Shown here: piece by piece, positions 44,501 through 52,977 of the stretch
Layout: the number at the start of each line of letters is the position of its first letter
How positions within the stretch are numbered: the first letter of the stretch is position 1
Source: Chitinophagaceae bacterium BSSC1
Lineage (GTDB): Bacteria; Bacteroidota; Bacteroidia; Chitinophagales; Chitinophagaceae
Direction: 5' to 3'
Length of the DNA: 64,000 nucleotides
Assembly (NCBI GenBank): GCA_002256435.1
Contig: NKJC01000001.1
Span: forward strand, 744,001-808,000
Position numbers and translations under genes: made by a program
The notes under the pieces: generated by a model
What the model was told of the DNA's origin: nothing
The model's input: only the letters and a program-made list of their open reading frames with translations
Databases searched by the model: none

Positions 44501-44617
44501 TGATATGGACTCCGGAAATAAGAAGGGGGCCAAAAAAAGAATGGCCACTATTGATCCCAAACTGATACCCGTATACTTGGCTGCTTTGATCAAACTATTT
44601 TTTGCTACTGCTTTCAT
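41504..44617 (-). CDS. AsmA-like (AsmA/TAM/YhdP family) large envelope protein
   Basis: A 1037-residue protein with one N-terminal membrane helix (GISLGSIVAILFLAPFLFP) and a very long beta-rich periplasmic region. The AsmA N-terminal block is evident (GELEFSKARFSFFSHFPALTLNLHDFVLKG), and a C-terminal AsmA_2-like region includes GQVNFDGQMNLKFRLGLPP. AsmA-type proteins are rod-like bridges thought to move phospholipids between inner and outer membranes. The acidic tail (KEVEDKDSDSN) is polar. It stands alone and converges on the outer-membrane protein gene. Confidence 0.88.
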   Translation of the reverse strand: MKAVAKNSLIKAAKYTGISLGSIVAILFLAPFLFPESISNTIKDLAKRNVKGELEFSKARFSFFSHFPALTLNLHDFVLKGSEPFTKDTLISAKQLSLGVDLRSLFGSTIKVNQIFVNKGFINIEVNAKGDANYNVFAPDSTAKKNPADTASASLKIERIVIEQTHFVYDDLSLPMHVDAGGFEYEGKGDFSKSIFDLTSKLKVSAIDFNYDKQNYFVSKTVSAQLVTKINTNSLEFLFEKNDLFINQLPLDFKGRFAFLKNGYDLDFKVNSNETSLHNFITAFPPEFLKWMEHTDIKGSVNFKAALSGKYIAETGTMPGFSMNLGIRDGYIANNKTPEPLNNLFLNFETRLPGFNMDSLYVNIDSIYGNVGKDYLSAICLVKGLNKPEIHAKLNGEMDLEKWQSAVGLPGLAFKGHVSVHGKADGLFVREQNPKKLRPDTIITSVPVFQINASLKDGYFKYTALPQAVEKVSFNLVAISPTSDYHKASLSINNMNALMLSNYLKGNLQISGAEDFPMEANFQGLLNLADIKSFYPIDSLTLKGKLVMDIKTKGKYNSAKNLFPVTDAHFTMNDGFVQSKYYPHPIEKINVDASLVCKGPSTKDVDFSIKPIGFQFEGQPFSLSASMKNFNNVQYQILSKGTVDIGKVYQVFSRKGIDVTGLVIADVNLAGLQSDATAGLYEKLRNSGTLQVKNISVSTDYYPHPFHISNGTMRFKQDKIWLENFKGNYQESDFKLDGYMANIVNYAMKDQALQGQFNLKSQHLIADDFMAFAGDTSTATSTGVVLVPTNLDLVFKAAVNKVTYNGMDLKNAAGEMSIKQGLLTLKQTGFTLIDAPVVLDASYQALNPNRAAFTAHFVAKEFSISKAYKEIKLFHDMASAAASADGIVSLDYTLKGKLNETMFPIYPSLEGGGVLSVKAVKMKGFKLFSAAGKAAGKDSLTGNADLSKVDLKTTIKNNIITLEQTKIRVFPFRLKLSGQVNFDGQMNLKFRLGLPPLGIFGIPMTVTGTQENPKVKTGKGDDSTNLKEVEDKDSDSN

Positions 44618-44640
44618 GTGTTGCTGTTAAACGGTTCCGG

Positions 44641-44663
44641 TTAGGGTCCGGTAATGACCCTAA
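44641..44663. other. 8-bp hairpin between AsmA-like and LOG genes
   Basis: TTAGGGTC (44641-44648) pairs perfectly with GACCCTAA (44656-44663), loop CGGTAAT. It lies after the LOG gene stop in the leftward direction and 24 bases before the AsmA-like start. No T tract, so its role as terminator or leader structure is undecided. Confidence 0.35.
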
Positions 44664-44705
44664 AGTTAAATATTAGCTTGAAAAACATCCATTTGCTTTA
44701 AAAAA

Positions 44706-45437
44706 TCATCGTTTTTCAAATAACCACCAAAGTCTTCTTCGCTTTTTAACCTGATAATTGTTTTGAACATAGGTTTGAATATGGGTCATAGCTTGGTCCA
44801 TATCATCGGTCAGCAAGACCAATTTCATGTCCTCGGGAGAGATGGTTCCTTCCTTTGCCATGAATTCAATATAATCCATCAAGGGTTGAAAATATTCCTT
44901 GCCGTAAAGTACAATGGGAAAGTCATTGATGGTTTTGGTTTGTACCAAGGTTAGGGTTTCAAAGAACTCATCCATGGTACCAAATCCCCCTGGCATGATG
45001 ATAAAAGCATAAGAATATTTTACCAAGATTACTTTTCTAATAAAAAAGTAACTCAGTGTAAAGGAATGGTGCACATAAGGATTGGCGTGTTGCTCAAATG
45101 GGAGTTTGATATTACATCCAACGGATTGCCCTCCGTTTTCAAAAGCCCCACGATTGGCTGCTTCCATAACACCAGGCCCTCCCCCAGTAAGGGTGGTCAT
45201 ACCCATGGCGGCAATGCGTTTGCCAAATTCTCTAGATGCTATATAGTATTTGTGGTCTTCCGCAAATCTAGCAGATCCAAATACGGTAATACAGGGTCCC
45301 ACAAAGTGCATGGTTCTAAATCCATGGATAAACTGCCTAAAAATCTCCCAAGCAAAGCTCAGTTCATTCATCCTAGGTTTGGGGCCGTCTAGGTAAACTG
45401 GGTCTTTGGAAGAAATAATACGTTGTGTTTTAGCCAT
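44706..45437 (-). CDS. LOG-family (TIGR00730-type) nucleoside monophosphate hydrolase
   Basis: A 243-residue Rossmann-fold protein with the LOG hallmarks: TLTGGGPGVMEAANRGA, and PGGFGTMDEFFETLTLVQT, which carries the catalytic PGGxGT and E. Family members hydrolyse cytokinin riboside or other purine nucleoside 5'-monophosphates to free base and ribose phosphate. The C-terminus is basic (VKKRRRLWWLFEKR). A single gene divergent from the unknown paralog pair at 45515. Confidence 0.9.
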   Translation of the reverse strand: MAKTQRIISSKDPVYLDGPKPRMNELSFAWEIFRQFIHGFRTMHFVGPCITVFGSARFAEDHKYYIASREFGKRIAAMGMTTLTGGGPGVMEAANRGAFENGGQSVGCNIKLPFEQHANPYVHHSFTLSYFFIRKVILVKYSYAFIIMPGGFGTMDEFFETLTLVQTKTINDFPIVLYGKEYFQPLMDYIEFMAKEGTISPEDMKLVLLTDDMDQAMTHIQTYVQNNYQVKKRRRLWWLFEKR

Positions 45438-45514
45438 TTGGAGAGTTTTTTTCTTTCTATCTTCAAATTAGCATAAAATTTGATGTAGACTAACTGCCAT
45501 CCTAAAAAACTGAC

Positions 45515-46963
45515 ATGAAGAAAAATTTATTCCACCTGTTTCTGTTACTGTTTACGGGTATTAGCAGTCAAGCACAGCCAGTTATTGAACTAAAATCAGT
45601 GGATTATTATAATTTTTCAGGAAGAACCTTAAACTATCTAGAATTTCCTGAGATCCGCCAGCAGCTAGTCAAGTCTTTAGACTCTTTGAGCAAGAAATAC
45701 TTGCAAATACCTGTGACAGCCGCATTGGATTTTAAAATCAATAAAAAACTTTACCAGCAAAACTCCTTGTCAGAGCACCTGAATCTAGCATTGACTAATA
45801 TGGCAACTAAAGAAAAAATTAGTGCCGATGCCACTCAACAACTATTGAACAATGGGGTTGCAGGAAACCCTACTAAAACTAATTTCAAATTAGAAATTGC
45901 AGAACTGCCCTTAAATAGTTTAAGACAGTTTCCAGACCTTGATAGTCTGTTCATTCAACAACTATTGCAAAAGCAGAATATTGCGCTCATTCAAATGGTG
46001 GCCAAATTACAAGCAGCAACAGGAGAAATGTTGATAGATAAACAGGTATGTATGGTATTGTCTAGAAACAAACAACCTGTATTAATTGGGTTTAATCATC
46101 CAGACTATTTAATTACACCTAAAAGTTTTGGAAAACTAATGGAAGCCGGTTTGTCTGTATTATTAGATAGAAATAATGAAACAGAAATTCTACAAATGAC
46201 TTCTCTTGCTGCCATAGTGAATGACAATTTTATTCAACCTCATATTAATAATCAACCCAGGCTCAGTTTTAATACCCAAAAAGGGATTATTCAATACCTG
46301 TGGAAAGGAGCACTTCAATACCTGAGATATCAAGAACCCCTTTATGAAAATATTGTAATAAGAGGTAAAAAAGCTACGCCCATTGCAAATAGTTTGGTGG
46401 AACAAATTACGGCAGACAATATGTGGGAGCCCCTTTTTCTAAGAGAAGAATCTAGGGATATATTGGCTGATAAAAACTATATGCTCCAATGCGTAGTCAA
46501 TGTAGAGCGTGACCCATATGGAAAAGGAACACCATTTAATAAAAAAACAGGTCTCCCCTTTAATTTCTTGAGTGGCAATTCCCACGTGTTCTTACAAGAC
46601 AAGGATACGGTAGCTCTATTTAAGATCAAGAGTAATCTACTAGATGGCAAGAAGAAAAAAATCCTGAACCAATTATATCTAGCCACAGATAGCAGTTTTT
46701 TTGCTGTTGAAAATACCCCCAGAGAAACTATTCAACACTATGATTTTGAATTGGAAGGCATCTTAAAAGGACAAGCTTTCAAAATCTCATATACTGGTTT
46801 AAGAGGATCCCCAGAATCAATTAGAGAAATATATTTAAAGGAAAAATTAGTGGCTGTAATTGAAGGAAAAGACACCCCAGAACTCTTGGTAGTCCTTGAC
46901 AAGGATATAGATGGCATTACCTTGAATCAGTTGCTACTATTGTCTTTTAGCAATCTGTTTTAA
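45515..46963 (+). CDS. Secreted protein of unknown family, paralog A
   Basis: A 482-residue exported protein with signal peptide (KKNLFHLFLLLFTGISSQAQ). It aligns along its full length with the next gene product: an early FSGRTLNYLEFPE, an internal IQYLWKGALQYLRYQEPLYENI, REESRDILADKNYML, the TGLPFNFLSGNSHVFLQDKDT block, and the ending LDKDIDGITLNQLLLLSFSNLF. No known domain was recognised. The single cysteines do not suggest metal or disulfide chemistry. Likely periplasmic or surface exposed; the pair is a tandem duplication that has diverged. Confidence 0.75.
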   Translation: MKKNLFHLFLLLFTGISSQAQPVIELKSVDYYNFSGRTLNYLEFPEIRQQLVKSLDSLSKKYLQIPVTAALDFKINKKLYQQNSLSEHLNLALTNMATKEKISADATQQLLNNGVAGNPTKTNFKLEIAELPLNSLRQFPDLDSLFIQQLLQKQNIALIQMVAKLQAATGEMLIDKQVCMVLSRNKQPVLIGFNHPDYLITPKSFGKLMEAGLSVLLDRNNETEILQMTSLAAIVNDNFIQPHINNQPRLSFNTQKGIIQYLWKGALQYLRYQEPLYENIVIRGKKATPIANSLVEQITADNMWEPLFLREESRDILADKNYMLQCVVNVERDPYGKGTPFNKKTGLPFNFLSGNSHVFLQDKDTVALFKIKSNLLDGKKKKILNQLYLATDSSFFAVENTPRETIQHYDFELEGILKGQAFKISYTGLRGSPESIREIYLKEKLVAVIEGKDTPELLVVLDKDIDGITLNQLLLLSFSNLF

Positions 46964-47041
46964 TACCTAAAAATAGTTGGCTGCTTTACTAGTAAATAGG
47001 CATAGTATTTGTTATATGAATCCTATATCCAAAATAATTTC

Positions 47042-48484
47042 ATGAAAAGTAAACTACTGCTTCCGCTAAGTCTCTTGCTCTATTTACAGATTCAAGCACA
47101 AACAAGTTTAGAATTAAAAAGCCTTCGCTATCATAATAATTCCGGTAAGACTTTGAACTATTTGGAATTATCCCAAACCAAAGCCTCATTAAATAAGATC
47201 TTGGATTCATTGAGTAAAAAGTATTGGCAGATTCCAAGCCAGCTGGCTAATGAATTAATTATTCAAAAAACAAATGCTTCACTTAGCCCATCTATTATTC
47301 AGTTGTCCTTGATTGATCCCAAACTTGGGAATGCCAAACATATTCTGTTGACAATAGACTCATCCAAACAAGGAAATAAATCAAATCCTAACTACTTTCT
47401 TAATATTGAAATGGCAGAGTTGCCAATGAGCAGTTTAAATAAATTAATTAACATAGACAGCAGTTTGCGCAAGCGTTTTTTGAGTGCCCCTAAAATTGGA
47501 TTGTTTCAAATAATAGCTAGTATTCAATTGAACAATGGAGACACTGTTTTCAAAAAAACCGTCTCCTTACTAATCTATAGAAACAAAAGAGTTAAGTCTT
47601 TTGGTTTTCCTCATCCAGATTATGGGATTTCTCCAAAAAATTTTGAAAACCTATTAGCAAAGGGTCTATCCATAGTATTAGACCAATCTAATACTATTGG
47701 TTTGCTTGAAATAGAATATGATCAGGTGAAGATGAATGACTATTTTATTCAACCCTTTATTCAAGATCAGCCTAAAGTTTTTATATCCTCAGAAAAAAAT
47801 AGTTTGCAATACCTGTGGAAAGACCAAATGCAGTATTTGCAATATGAAGAACCAGGATATGAAGAGATTTATTTGACAAAGAAGGAAAAAGACTCCTTGC
47901 CCAAAAACTTGATCAAAGAAATTAGGGCTGTTGATTTACGTTATCCTTTTTTTGCATTAGAAGATAGTAGGGATATTTTCTCAGACAAGAATTATACACT
48001 GAAAGCAACTGTCTATGCTTTGCGTAATTCCGCTGATGAGCCTAGAACATTCACTTATAATGTTAGAACAGGATTACCCTTAGTTTTTGTAAATGGGAAA
48101 ACACATATATTTTTAAAAGACAGGGATACCCTAGCCCATTTTAAAGTTAGCATAGATACAAAGGATTCCAAAAAGCAGAAATTCCTACACCAGATTGTTG
48201 AAACTTACAATGGCAGTAGTATCACAATGGAAAATAAGCCAAGAACAAGTACCCAACAATATGCATTTATTATAGAGGGAGCATTTAAAGGAATGTCCCT
48301 TAAAATAAATTGCAGTGGTATGCGGGGGATGCAAACGGTTATTCGTGAAATCTATTTAAATAATAAACTAATAGCAATTGCTCAAGGTAGTACCTCGCCA
48401 GAAATATTGACGGTCTTGGACAAAAACCTAGACTCAGTAACCTTGAATCAGTTATTACTATTGTCATTTAGCAGACTCTTTTAA
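47042..48484 (+). CDS. Secreted protein of unknown family, paralog B
   Basis: A 480-residue exported protein from ATG 47042 (signal peptide MKSKLLLPLSLLLYLQIQAQ); an upstream in-frame TTG at 47009 is not needed. It matches paralog A throughout: NSGKTLNYLELSQ, FGFPHPDYGISPKNFENLL, LQYLWKDQMQYLQYEEPGYEEI, EDSRDIFSDKNYTL, TGLPLVFVNGKTHIFLKDRDT, LDKNLDSVTLNQLLLLSFSRLF. The gap from the A stop to this start is 78 bases. Function unknown. A strong terminator follows at 48543. Confidence 0.75.
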   Translation: MKSKLLLPLSLLLYLQIQAQTSLELKSLRYHNNSGKTLNYLELSQTKASLNKILDSLSKKYWQIPSQLANELIIQKTNASLSPSIIQLSLIDPKLGNAKHILLTIDSSKQGNKSNPNYFLNIEMAELPMSSLNKLINIDSSLRKRFLSAPKIGLFQIIASIQLNNGDTVFKKTVSLLIYRNKRVKSFGFPHPDYGISPKNFENLLAKGLSIVLDQSNTIGLLEIEYDQVKMNDYFIQPFIQDQPKVFISSEKNSLQYLWKDQMQYLQYEEPGYEEIYLTKKEKDSLPKNLIKEIRAVDLRYPFFALEDSRDIFSDKNYTLKATVYALRNSADEPRTFTYNVRTGLPLVFVNGKTHIFLKDRDTLAHFKVSIDTKDSKKQKFLHQIVETYNGSSITMENKPRTSTQQYAFIIEGAFKGMSLKINCSGMRGMQTVIREIYLNNKLIAIAQGSTSPEILTVLDKNLDSVTLNQLLLLSFSRLF

Positions 48485-48542
48485 GATCCGGAAAACACGA
48501 TGATATAGCTAAACTAAAGGTATCAGTAAAGGATTTTCATAA

Positions 48543-48596
48543 TGGATTGATCCTTAATAAAACACTACTTCTATTAAAGATCAATCCACATTTTTT
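48543..48596 (+). terminator. Terminator after the paralog pair
   Basis: TGGATTGATC (48543-48552) pairs perfectly with GATCAATCCA (48579-48588), extended inside by TTAATA with TATTAA; T6 follows at 48591-48596. It overlaps the last bases of the convergent ssb gene. Confidence 0.8.
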
Positions 48597-48948
48597 ATTC
48601 CGCTTGTGCGGTTTTATTTGGTCCCAACATCAAAAGGTCTGAAGCCACCACTTCTGTAACATAGTGTTTCACACCCTGTTTGTCTGTGTAATTACGGTTG
48701 ACCAGTTTTCCTTCAATGGCTACTTCTTTCCCTTTTACCAGGTACTTTTCTACAATTTCTGCCAACTTACCCCAGGCTACCACTTGGTGCCATTGGGTTT
48801 CCGTTACTTTTTCTCCCTGCGCGTTCTGGTAACTCTCATTGGTTGCCACAGAAAACTGGGCCAGCTTCTTTCCTGTCTCTGTTGTTTTTACTTCTGGTGC
48901 TTGACCTAGATTGCCGATCAATTGCACTTTGTTTTTCATTGCGTACAT
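48595..48948 (-). CDS. ssb: Single-stranded DNA-binding protein, short form
   Basis: A 117-residue SSB: OB-fold with NKVQLIGNLGQAPEVKTTETGKKLAQFSVATNES, WHQVVAWGKLAEIVEKYLVKGKEVAIEGKLVNRNYTDKQG and VVASDLLMLG. ATG 48939 (MKNKVQLIG) is an equally possible start. The protein stops just after the OB fold; the linker and acidic DDDIPF-type tip that recruits repair and replication proteins are absent. It may be a second SSB specialised for a particular process rather than the main one. Confidence 0.92.
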   Translation of the reverse strand: MYAMKNKVQLIGNLGQAPEVKTTETGKKLAQFSVATNESYQNAQGEKVTETQWHQVVAWGKLAEIVEKYLVKGKEVAIEGKLVNRNYTDKQGVKHYVTEVVASDLLMLGPNKTAQAE

Positions 48949-49145
48949 CGCCTTTCATTTTTTTGTTTTAAATCCCGGTTTCCCGGGGATGACAGAACAA
49001 ATATGAAAAGACCTAAAGCGCTTAGTCGGTATTTAAACATTTGTATCCAACTGTAAATGTTTGCAAACGGCTAGGGAAGCGTTTTAAGGGGCAATACTTT
49101 TTAAAAGCTTTGCGTATATTGTTCATCATTAATAAATCAAGCTTT

Positions 49146-50582
49146 ATGCGTACAATCTTGCTTTTGATCATGGTAGTAATTGGCCTAGCCAGTTTTGCCC
49201 AACAACCCAATATTTCTCCAAATAAAAAATCAGTTCTTAGTTCTGTTGAAAAACACCAAGAAGAGTTGATCAACCTAAGTAATCAGGTTTGGGGATTTGC
49301 AGAAATAGCCATGCGTGAAAATAAATCAGCCAAAGTCTTAGCAGACTATGCGGAAGCGCAGGGTTTTAAAGTATCGCGCGGCGTAGCCAAAATTCCTACC
49401 GCATTTATTGCAGAATATGGAAGTGGCAAACCCATTATTGGCATCTTGGGAGAATTTGATGCATTACCTGGGTTATCGCAAAAAGCACAACCAACCAAGG
49501 AGGTTTTAAAGGAAGGAGAACCGGGACATGGTTGTGGCCATAATATGTTTGGGGTAGGTAGTTTGGGTGCGGCAGTGGCCATAAAAGAACTCATCGCCGC
49601 AGGCAAATTAAAAGGTACCATCCGGTTTTATGGTACTCCTGCAGAGGAAGACCTAGCTGGCAAAGTGTATATGGCAAGGGATGGTTTATTCAATGACTTA
49701 GATGTTTGCCTTGACTGGCACCCCGATTTTGAAAACAAAGCCAATATGCAAAGTTCACAAGCCGTCACTGATTATACCATTAGTTTCAAAGGAAAATCGG
49801 CACACGCGGCAGCCGATCCTTGGAATGGAAGAAGTGCATTGGATGCTGCTGAATTATTTGCACATGGCATGAATAGTTTGCGTGAACACGTGAAACCTAG
49901 CGTGCGCATGCACTATGTATATACCAAGGCTGGCAAAGTTCCCAATGTGATTCCTGATGAAGCAGCTGTTTGGTTGTGGATCAGAGATAGTAAAAGAAGT
50001 GGCGTGGCCGATGTTGCTGAAAGAATGATGGATATTGCCAAGGGTGCTGCGCTAATGGCAGGAGTGCAATATGAGGTTAAACTCAATAGTGGTCTCTATG
50101 AATTATTATTGAATGAGACTGGTGCAAAAACCTTACAAAATAATATGAATTTGGTAGGACCCATTAGTTATACCAAAGCGGAATTGGATTTTGCCAATAC
50201 GATCATGAAAGAATATGGTATGGAAGCAAAGGGCATCAATGGAGCCATTAAACCCTTGGAGCAAACCAAGGAAACGCCTCCTGGTGGTAGCACCGATGTT
50301 GGAGATGTAAGTTATATAGTTCCAGAAATTACTTTACTGGCTACAACAGCACCCAATGAAGCCCCTTGGCATTCTTGGGTAGTGGTGGCATGCGGTGGCA
50401 TGAGTATTGGACACAAGGGCATGCTCTTTGCATCAAAATCTTTGGGCACAACCATGGTAGACCTTTTTGAAAATGAGCAACTCAGAAAAGATATTAAAGA
50501 AGAGTTTATCAAACGCAAGGGTAATGAAGTATGGAAAGCCATGTTGCCTGATGCACCACCGCCAGTTCCAAAAGATCAATAA
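49146..50582 (+). CDS. Exported M20-family amidohydrolase (AbgB-like)
   Basis: A 478-residue protein with a signal peptide (MRTILLLIMVVIGLASFAQ) starting at ATG 49146. M20 zinc hydrolase motifs: GEFDALPGLSQ, GHGCGHNMFGVGSLGAA, YGTPAEEDLAGKVYM, DVCLDWHPDF and the dimerisation domain KGKSAHAAADPWNGRSALDA. Closest in architecture to p-aminobenzoyl-glutamate hydrolase AbgB and related peptidases. Being exported, it probably hydrolyses an amide such as an N-acyl amino acid or folate breakdown product in the periplasm; the substrate is unknown. Terminator 29 bases after the stop. Confidence 0.88.
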   Translation: MRTILLLIMVVIGLASFAQQPNISPNKKSVLSSVEKHQEELINLSNQVWGFAEIAMRENKSAKVLADYAEAQGFKVSRGVAKIPTAFIAEYGSGKPIIGILGEFDALPGLSQKAQPTKEVLKEGEPGHGCGHNMFGVGSLGAAVAIKELIAAGKLKGTIRFYGTPAEEDLAGKVYMARDGLFNDLDVCLDWHPDFENKANMQSSQAVTDYTISFKGKSAHAAADPWNGRSALDAAELFAHGMNSLREHVKPSVRMHYVYTKAGKVPNVIPDEAAVWLWIRDSKRSGVADVAERMMDIAKGAALMAGVQYEVKLNSGLYELLLNETGAKTLQNNMNLVGPISYTKAELDFANTIMKEYGMEAKGINGAIKPLEQTKETPPGGSTDVGDVSYIVPEITLLATTAPNEAPWHSWVVVACGGMSIGHKGMLFASKSLGTTMVDLFENEQLRKDIKEEFIKRKGNEVWKAMLPDAPPPVPKDQ

Positions 50583-50611
50583 CAAAGGATTCATCTTCCA
50601 ATAGAATCAAT

Positions 50612-50646
50612 AAAAAATGCGGACCGCCAACTGTCCGCATTTTTTT
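50612..50646 (+). terminator. Intrinsic terminator after the amidohydrolase gene
   Basis: AAAAAATGCGGAC (50612-50624) pairs with GTCCGCAT plus T6 (50633-50646), loop CGCCAACT. The A and T tracts on both sides make it usable in both directions, and the convergent btuB-like gene ends at 50663. Confidence 0.88.
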
Positions 50647-50662
50647 ATTTTAAACCTAGATG

Positions 50663-52588
50663 CTAGAATCCAAAAGTTAATCCAGCCATTAGGTTGAACC
50701 TTTTGCTATTATAACCTACCACATCAAAATATTCCTGATTGGTCACATTCCGCAAGTCTATAAACCACTTGGTGCGCTTGGTTAAAGCATACCCCATGTA
50801 AAGGTCAATAGTGGTATAAGCAGGCATTTTCTCCGGACCCGCGTCATAAGTACCTTTTAGCCTTGTGCCAATATAGCGGAGCGATGGCATGAGGGTAATT
50901 TTTGCAGTTGGCTGCCAAGTTAAAACGGTATTTAAAACAACATTGGGTCTGCGATATAGATTCTTAGTTTTAAAACCATTGTTCTCCCCTTCACCGTCTA
51001 CATAAGTGGCATTAAACACCCAATCCATTTTTGCACTAAACGCAACGCGTGTTTCTAATTCAAATCCATAATCATGTTGTTGGTCGCGATTAATGTATTG
51101 GCTTACAAAATTGATGGGATTTGTATTGAATACAATCAAGTCTTGAATTTCTCTTTTAAATCCTGCCAAACGAACACTGATCCTACCCTTTTTGTCTAAG
51201 AAAGCAAAACCCAATTCATAGTTGGTACTTTTTTCTGGACTCAGTCCTTTGTTTCCATACTCGCTATAGAGTTGGTAAAGAGATGGAATCTTATAAGCAG
51301 AAGAGATATTAATAAACAATTTTAGTTGCTTGTTAATATGATAAGATGGATTGATGGTATAGGTACTATTGTTGCCATAGATATTATGATGGTTGATTCT
51401 AAAACCCGCTTCTAAATCAAACCCAGCCAAATCATTTAAGAGAATAGAATTGTACCAAGATAGGTTATTGGCTTTGGCAGAATCACCCAGGGCTGTTTCA
51501 AATGGACCAAATGAACTGATGCTCAAATAATTTTGACTGGTTTGTTGTTGTTGATATTGTAAACCAGTAACCAACACTATTTTTTTAGAAAGGTTAAAAT
51601 TTCCAAATGTTTCAGTAATAGCAGTATTGCCATTGTATTCTCCACGTGAATATTTGGAAAATCCGCCAACAGAAGCACTATCATCAGTATAGATTCTTCC
51701 TGCTTTTAAAAAACTCTGTGTCAGATGCCATTGAATATTGGTTCCGGCATATCCTAAGTCTATATGATGTTGGGTATTCTTGTTGTCAAATACATTGTCC
51801 TTGTCATCTTGAAAAGCACCGGCGTCTGTGCTGCCAGTGTATTTTAAAAACTGGTGAGAAGTAGTGAGAGACCAGTTTTTATTGAACTGATAACCCAGTG
51901 CTATTTGCCAATTGTTTTGTTTGAAATTGTCCTTGTCAAAATCTTTTTTACCCGTACTATCATGGGCAGTTGAAAATCCCTTTCCGTTGGTAAAGTCATA
52001 CCCTAGGCGATAACTAAATTTTCCAATGGATCCATTGAGTCCAATATTTCCACGTAAGGTTTGGTAACTACCATAGCTCAATAAACTACTCAAGTGTTGA
52101 CCATTTTTTGTGGATTTTCTAGTAATGATATTGATGACCCCAGCAACTGCATCACTACCCCATAGTGTGCTTTGTGCGCCTTTTAAAATTTCCACTCTTT
52201 CAACTATTCCTAGTGCAATCATGTTCAGGTCAAAAGTATTGTTGATCTGAGAGGGGTCATTCATGGGAACACCATCTAATAAGATTAAGGTATTTCCTAG
52301 ACCAGAGCCACGTAAATAAATGTCTGGATTGGTGCCCAGATTATTTCCAGCGCCATTGATAAATACACCTGCTTGATAATTGATGATTTCCGATAAATTC
52401 TTTCCCGCGTTGCGTTGCAAGGTTTCTTGGTTAATGACTGTAACCATTTTACCCGTGCTGCTTTGCTTTTGTTGCAAGCGATTGGCTGTTACAATTACTT
52501 GGTCCAGTTGTCTAAAACTAGTACTGTCTTGTGCAATTAATTGACTGCTGAAAATAGTAGCAGCCAACCATAAAAATGTTCTTTTCAT
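50663..52588 (-). CDS. btuB: BtuB-like TonB-dependent cobalamin receptor
   Basis: A 641-residue TonB-dependent receptor: signal peptide (KRTFLWLAATIFSSQLIAQ), a TonB-box-like start (LDQVIVTANRLQQKQ), plug domain (LSEIINYQAGVFI, IYLRGSGLGNTLILLDGVPMNDPS, RVEILKGAQSTLWGSDAVAGVINIITRK) and a barrel ending in LMAGLTFGF with the expected C-terminal phenylalanine. It sits directly under a cobalamin riboswitch at 52703-52878, which identifies cobalamin or a cobamide as the cargo better than sequence alone would. No BtuFCD transporter is in the window. Confidence 0.9.
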   Translation of the reverse strand: MKRTFLWLAATIFSSQLIAQDSTSFRQLDQVIVTANRLQQKQSSTGKMVTVINQETLQRNAGKNLSEIINYQAGVFINGAGNNLGTNPDIYLRGSGLGNTLILLDGVPMNDPSQINNTFDLNMIALGIVERVEILKGAQSTLWGSDAVAGVINIITRKSTKNGQHLSSLLSYGSYQTLRGNIGLNGSIGKFSYRLGYDFTNGKGFSTAHDSTGKKDFDKDNFKQNNWQIALGYQFNKNWSLTTSHQFLKYTGSTDAGAFQDDKDNVFDNKNTQHHIDLGYAGTNIQWHLTQSFLKAGRIYTDDSASVGGFSKYSRGEYNGNTAITETFGNFNLSKKIVLVTGLQYQQQQTSQNYLSISSFGPFETALGDSAKANNLSWYNSILLNDLAGFDLEAGFRINHHNIYGNNSTYTINPSYHINKQLKLFINISSAYKIPSLYQLYSEYGNKGLSPEKSTNYELGFAFLDKKGRISVRLAGFKREIQDLIVFNTNPINFVSQYINRDQQHDYGFELETRVAFSAKMDWVFNATYVDGEGENNGFKTKNLYRRPNVVLNTVLTWQPTAKITLMPSLRYIGTRLKGTYDAGPEKMPAYTTIDLYMGYALTKRTKWFIDLRNVTNQEYFDVVGYNSKRFNLMAGLTFGF

Positions 52589-52702
52589 TTGAAAAGGTTT
52601 TTAAAGTGGCCGCTTTCAGGAAATGAATTCAGAAGGAAACATAAATGTCTTTCGACCCTTACATCTCATGCCTTTCACCCGAAAGCTGAAAATTGTTAAT
52701 GG

Positions 52703-52878
52703 ATGCGGCAGGTCTTCTGACTTGCTCCGTTATCCAAGCCTTCCCGTGTTGGCAACAGTGGCGTGAGTGAGGATAATTTGCTAGGAGCTTACAGCTACGG
52801 GGATAGTTCCAGATTTTCACCGGATTCCCTTTTAATCCATTACCTGTTTTACCAAGTGCTGGAACCGAAACCGGGGCA
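52703..52878 (-). ncRNA. Cobalamin riboswitch (minus strand)
   Basis: Read on the minus strand the segment contains the conserved core in order: AAGGGAATCCGGTGAAAATC, CCCCGTAGCTGTAAG, the B12 box GCCACTG (plus strand 52755-52761), GGGAAGGC and AGTCAGAAGACCTGCC (plus strand 52707-52722). It lies 115 bases upstream of the btuB-like start. Cobalamin binding should repress the receptor gene by sequestering translation or transcription signals. The remaining bases of the 389-base gap between 52589 and 52977 show no other element. Confidence 0.95.
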
Positions 52879-52977
52879 AATGTAGTTTTTTAACAGAATA
52901 AAAAGCAAAATGCTAGTATTAAATCTTCCTATAACTTTATTAGGCATTGTATTTGAATCAATCCCTAAAAAAACAAG

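Noticed and set aside
41721..44630. Several plus-strand open frames within the AsmA-like gene
   Set aside because: All lie antisense to a 1037-residue protein with consistent domain signatures and have no start context or homology features.
45515..48484. Paralog pair as a toxin/antitoxin or defence system
   Set aside because: Both proteins are exported, similar to each other, and carry no nuclease, nucleotide-binding or pore motifs; nothing supports a defence role.
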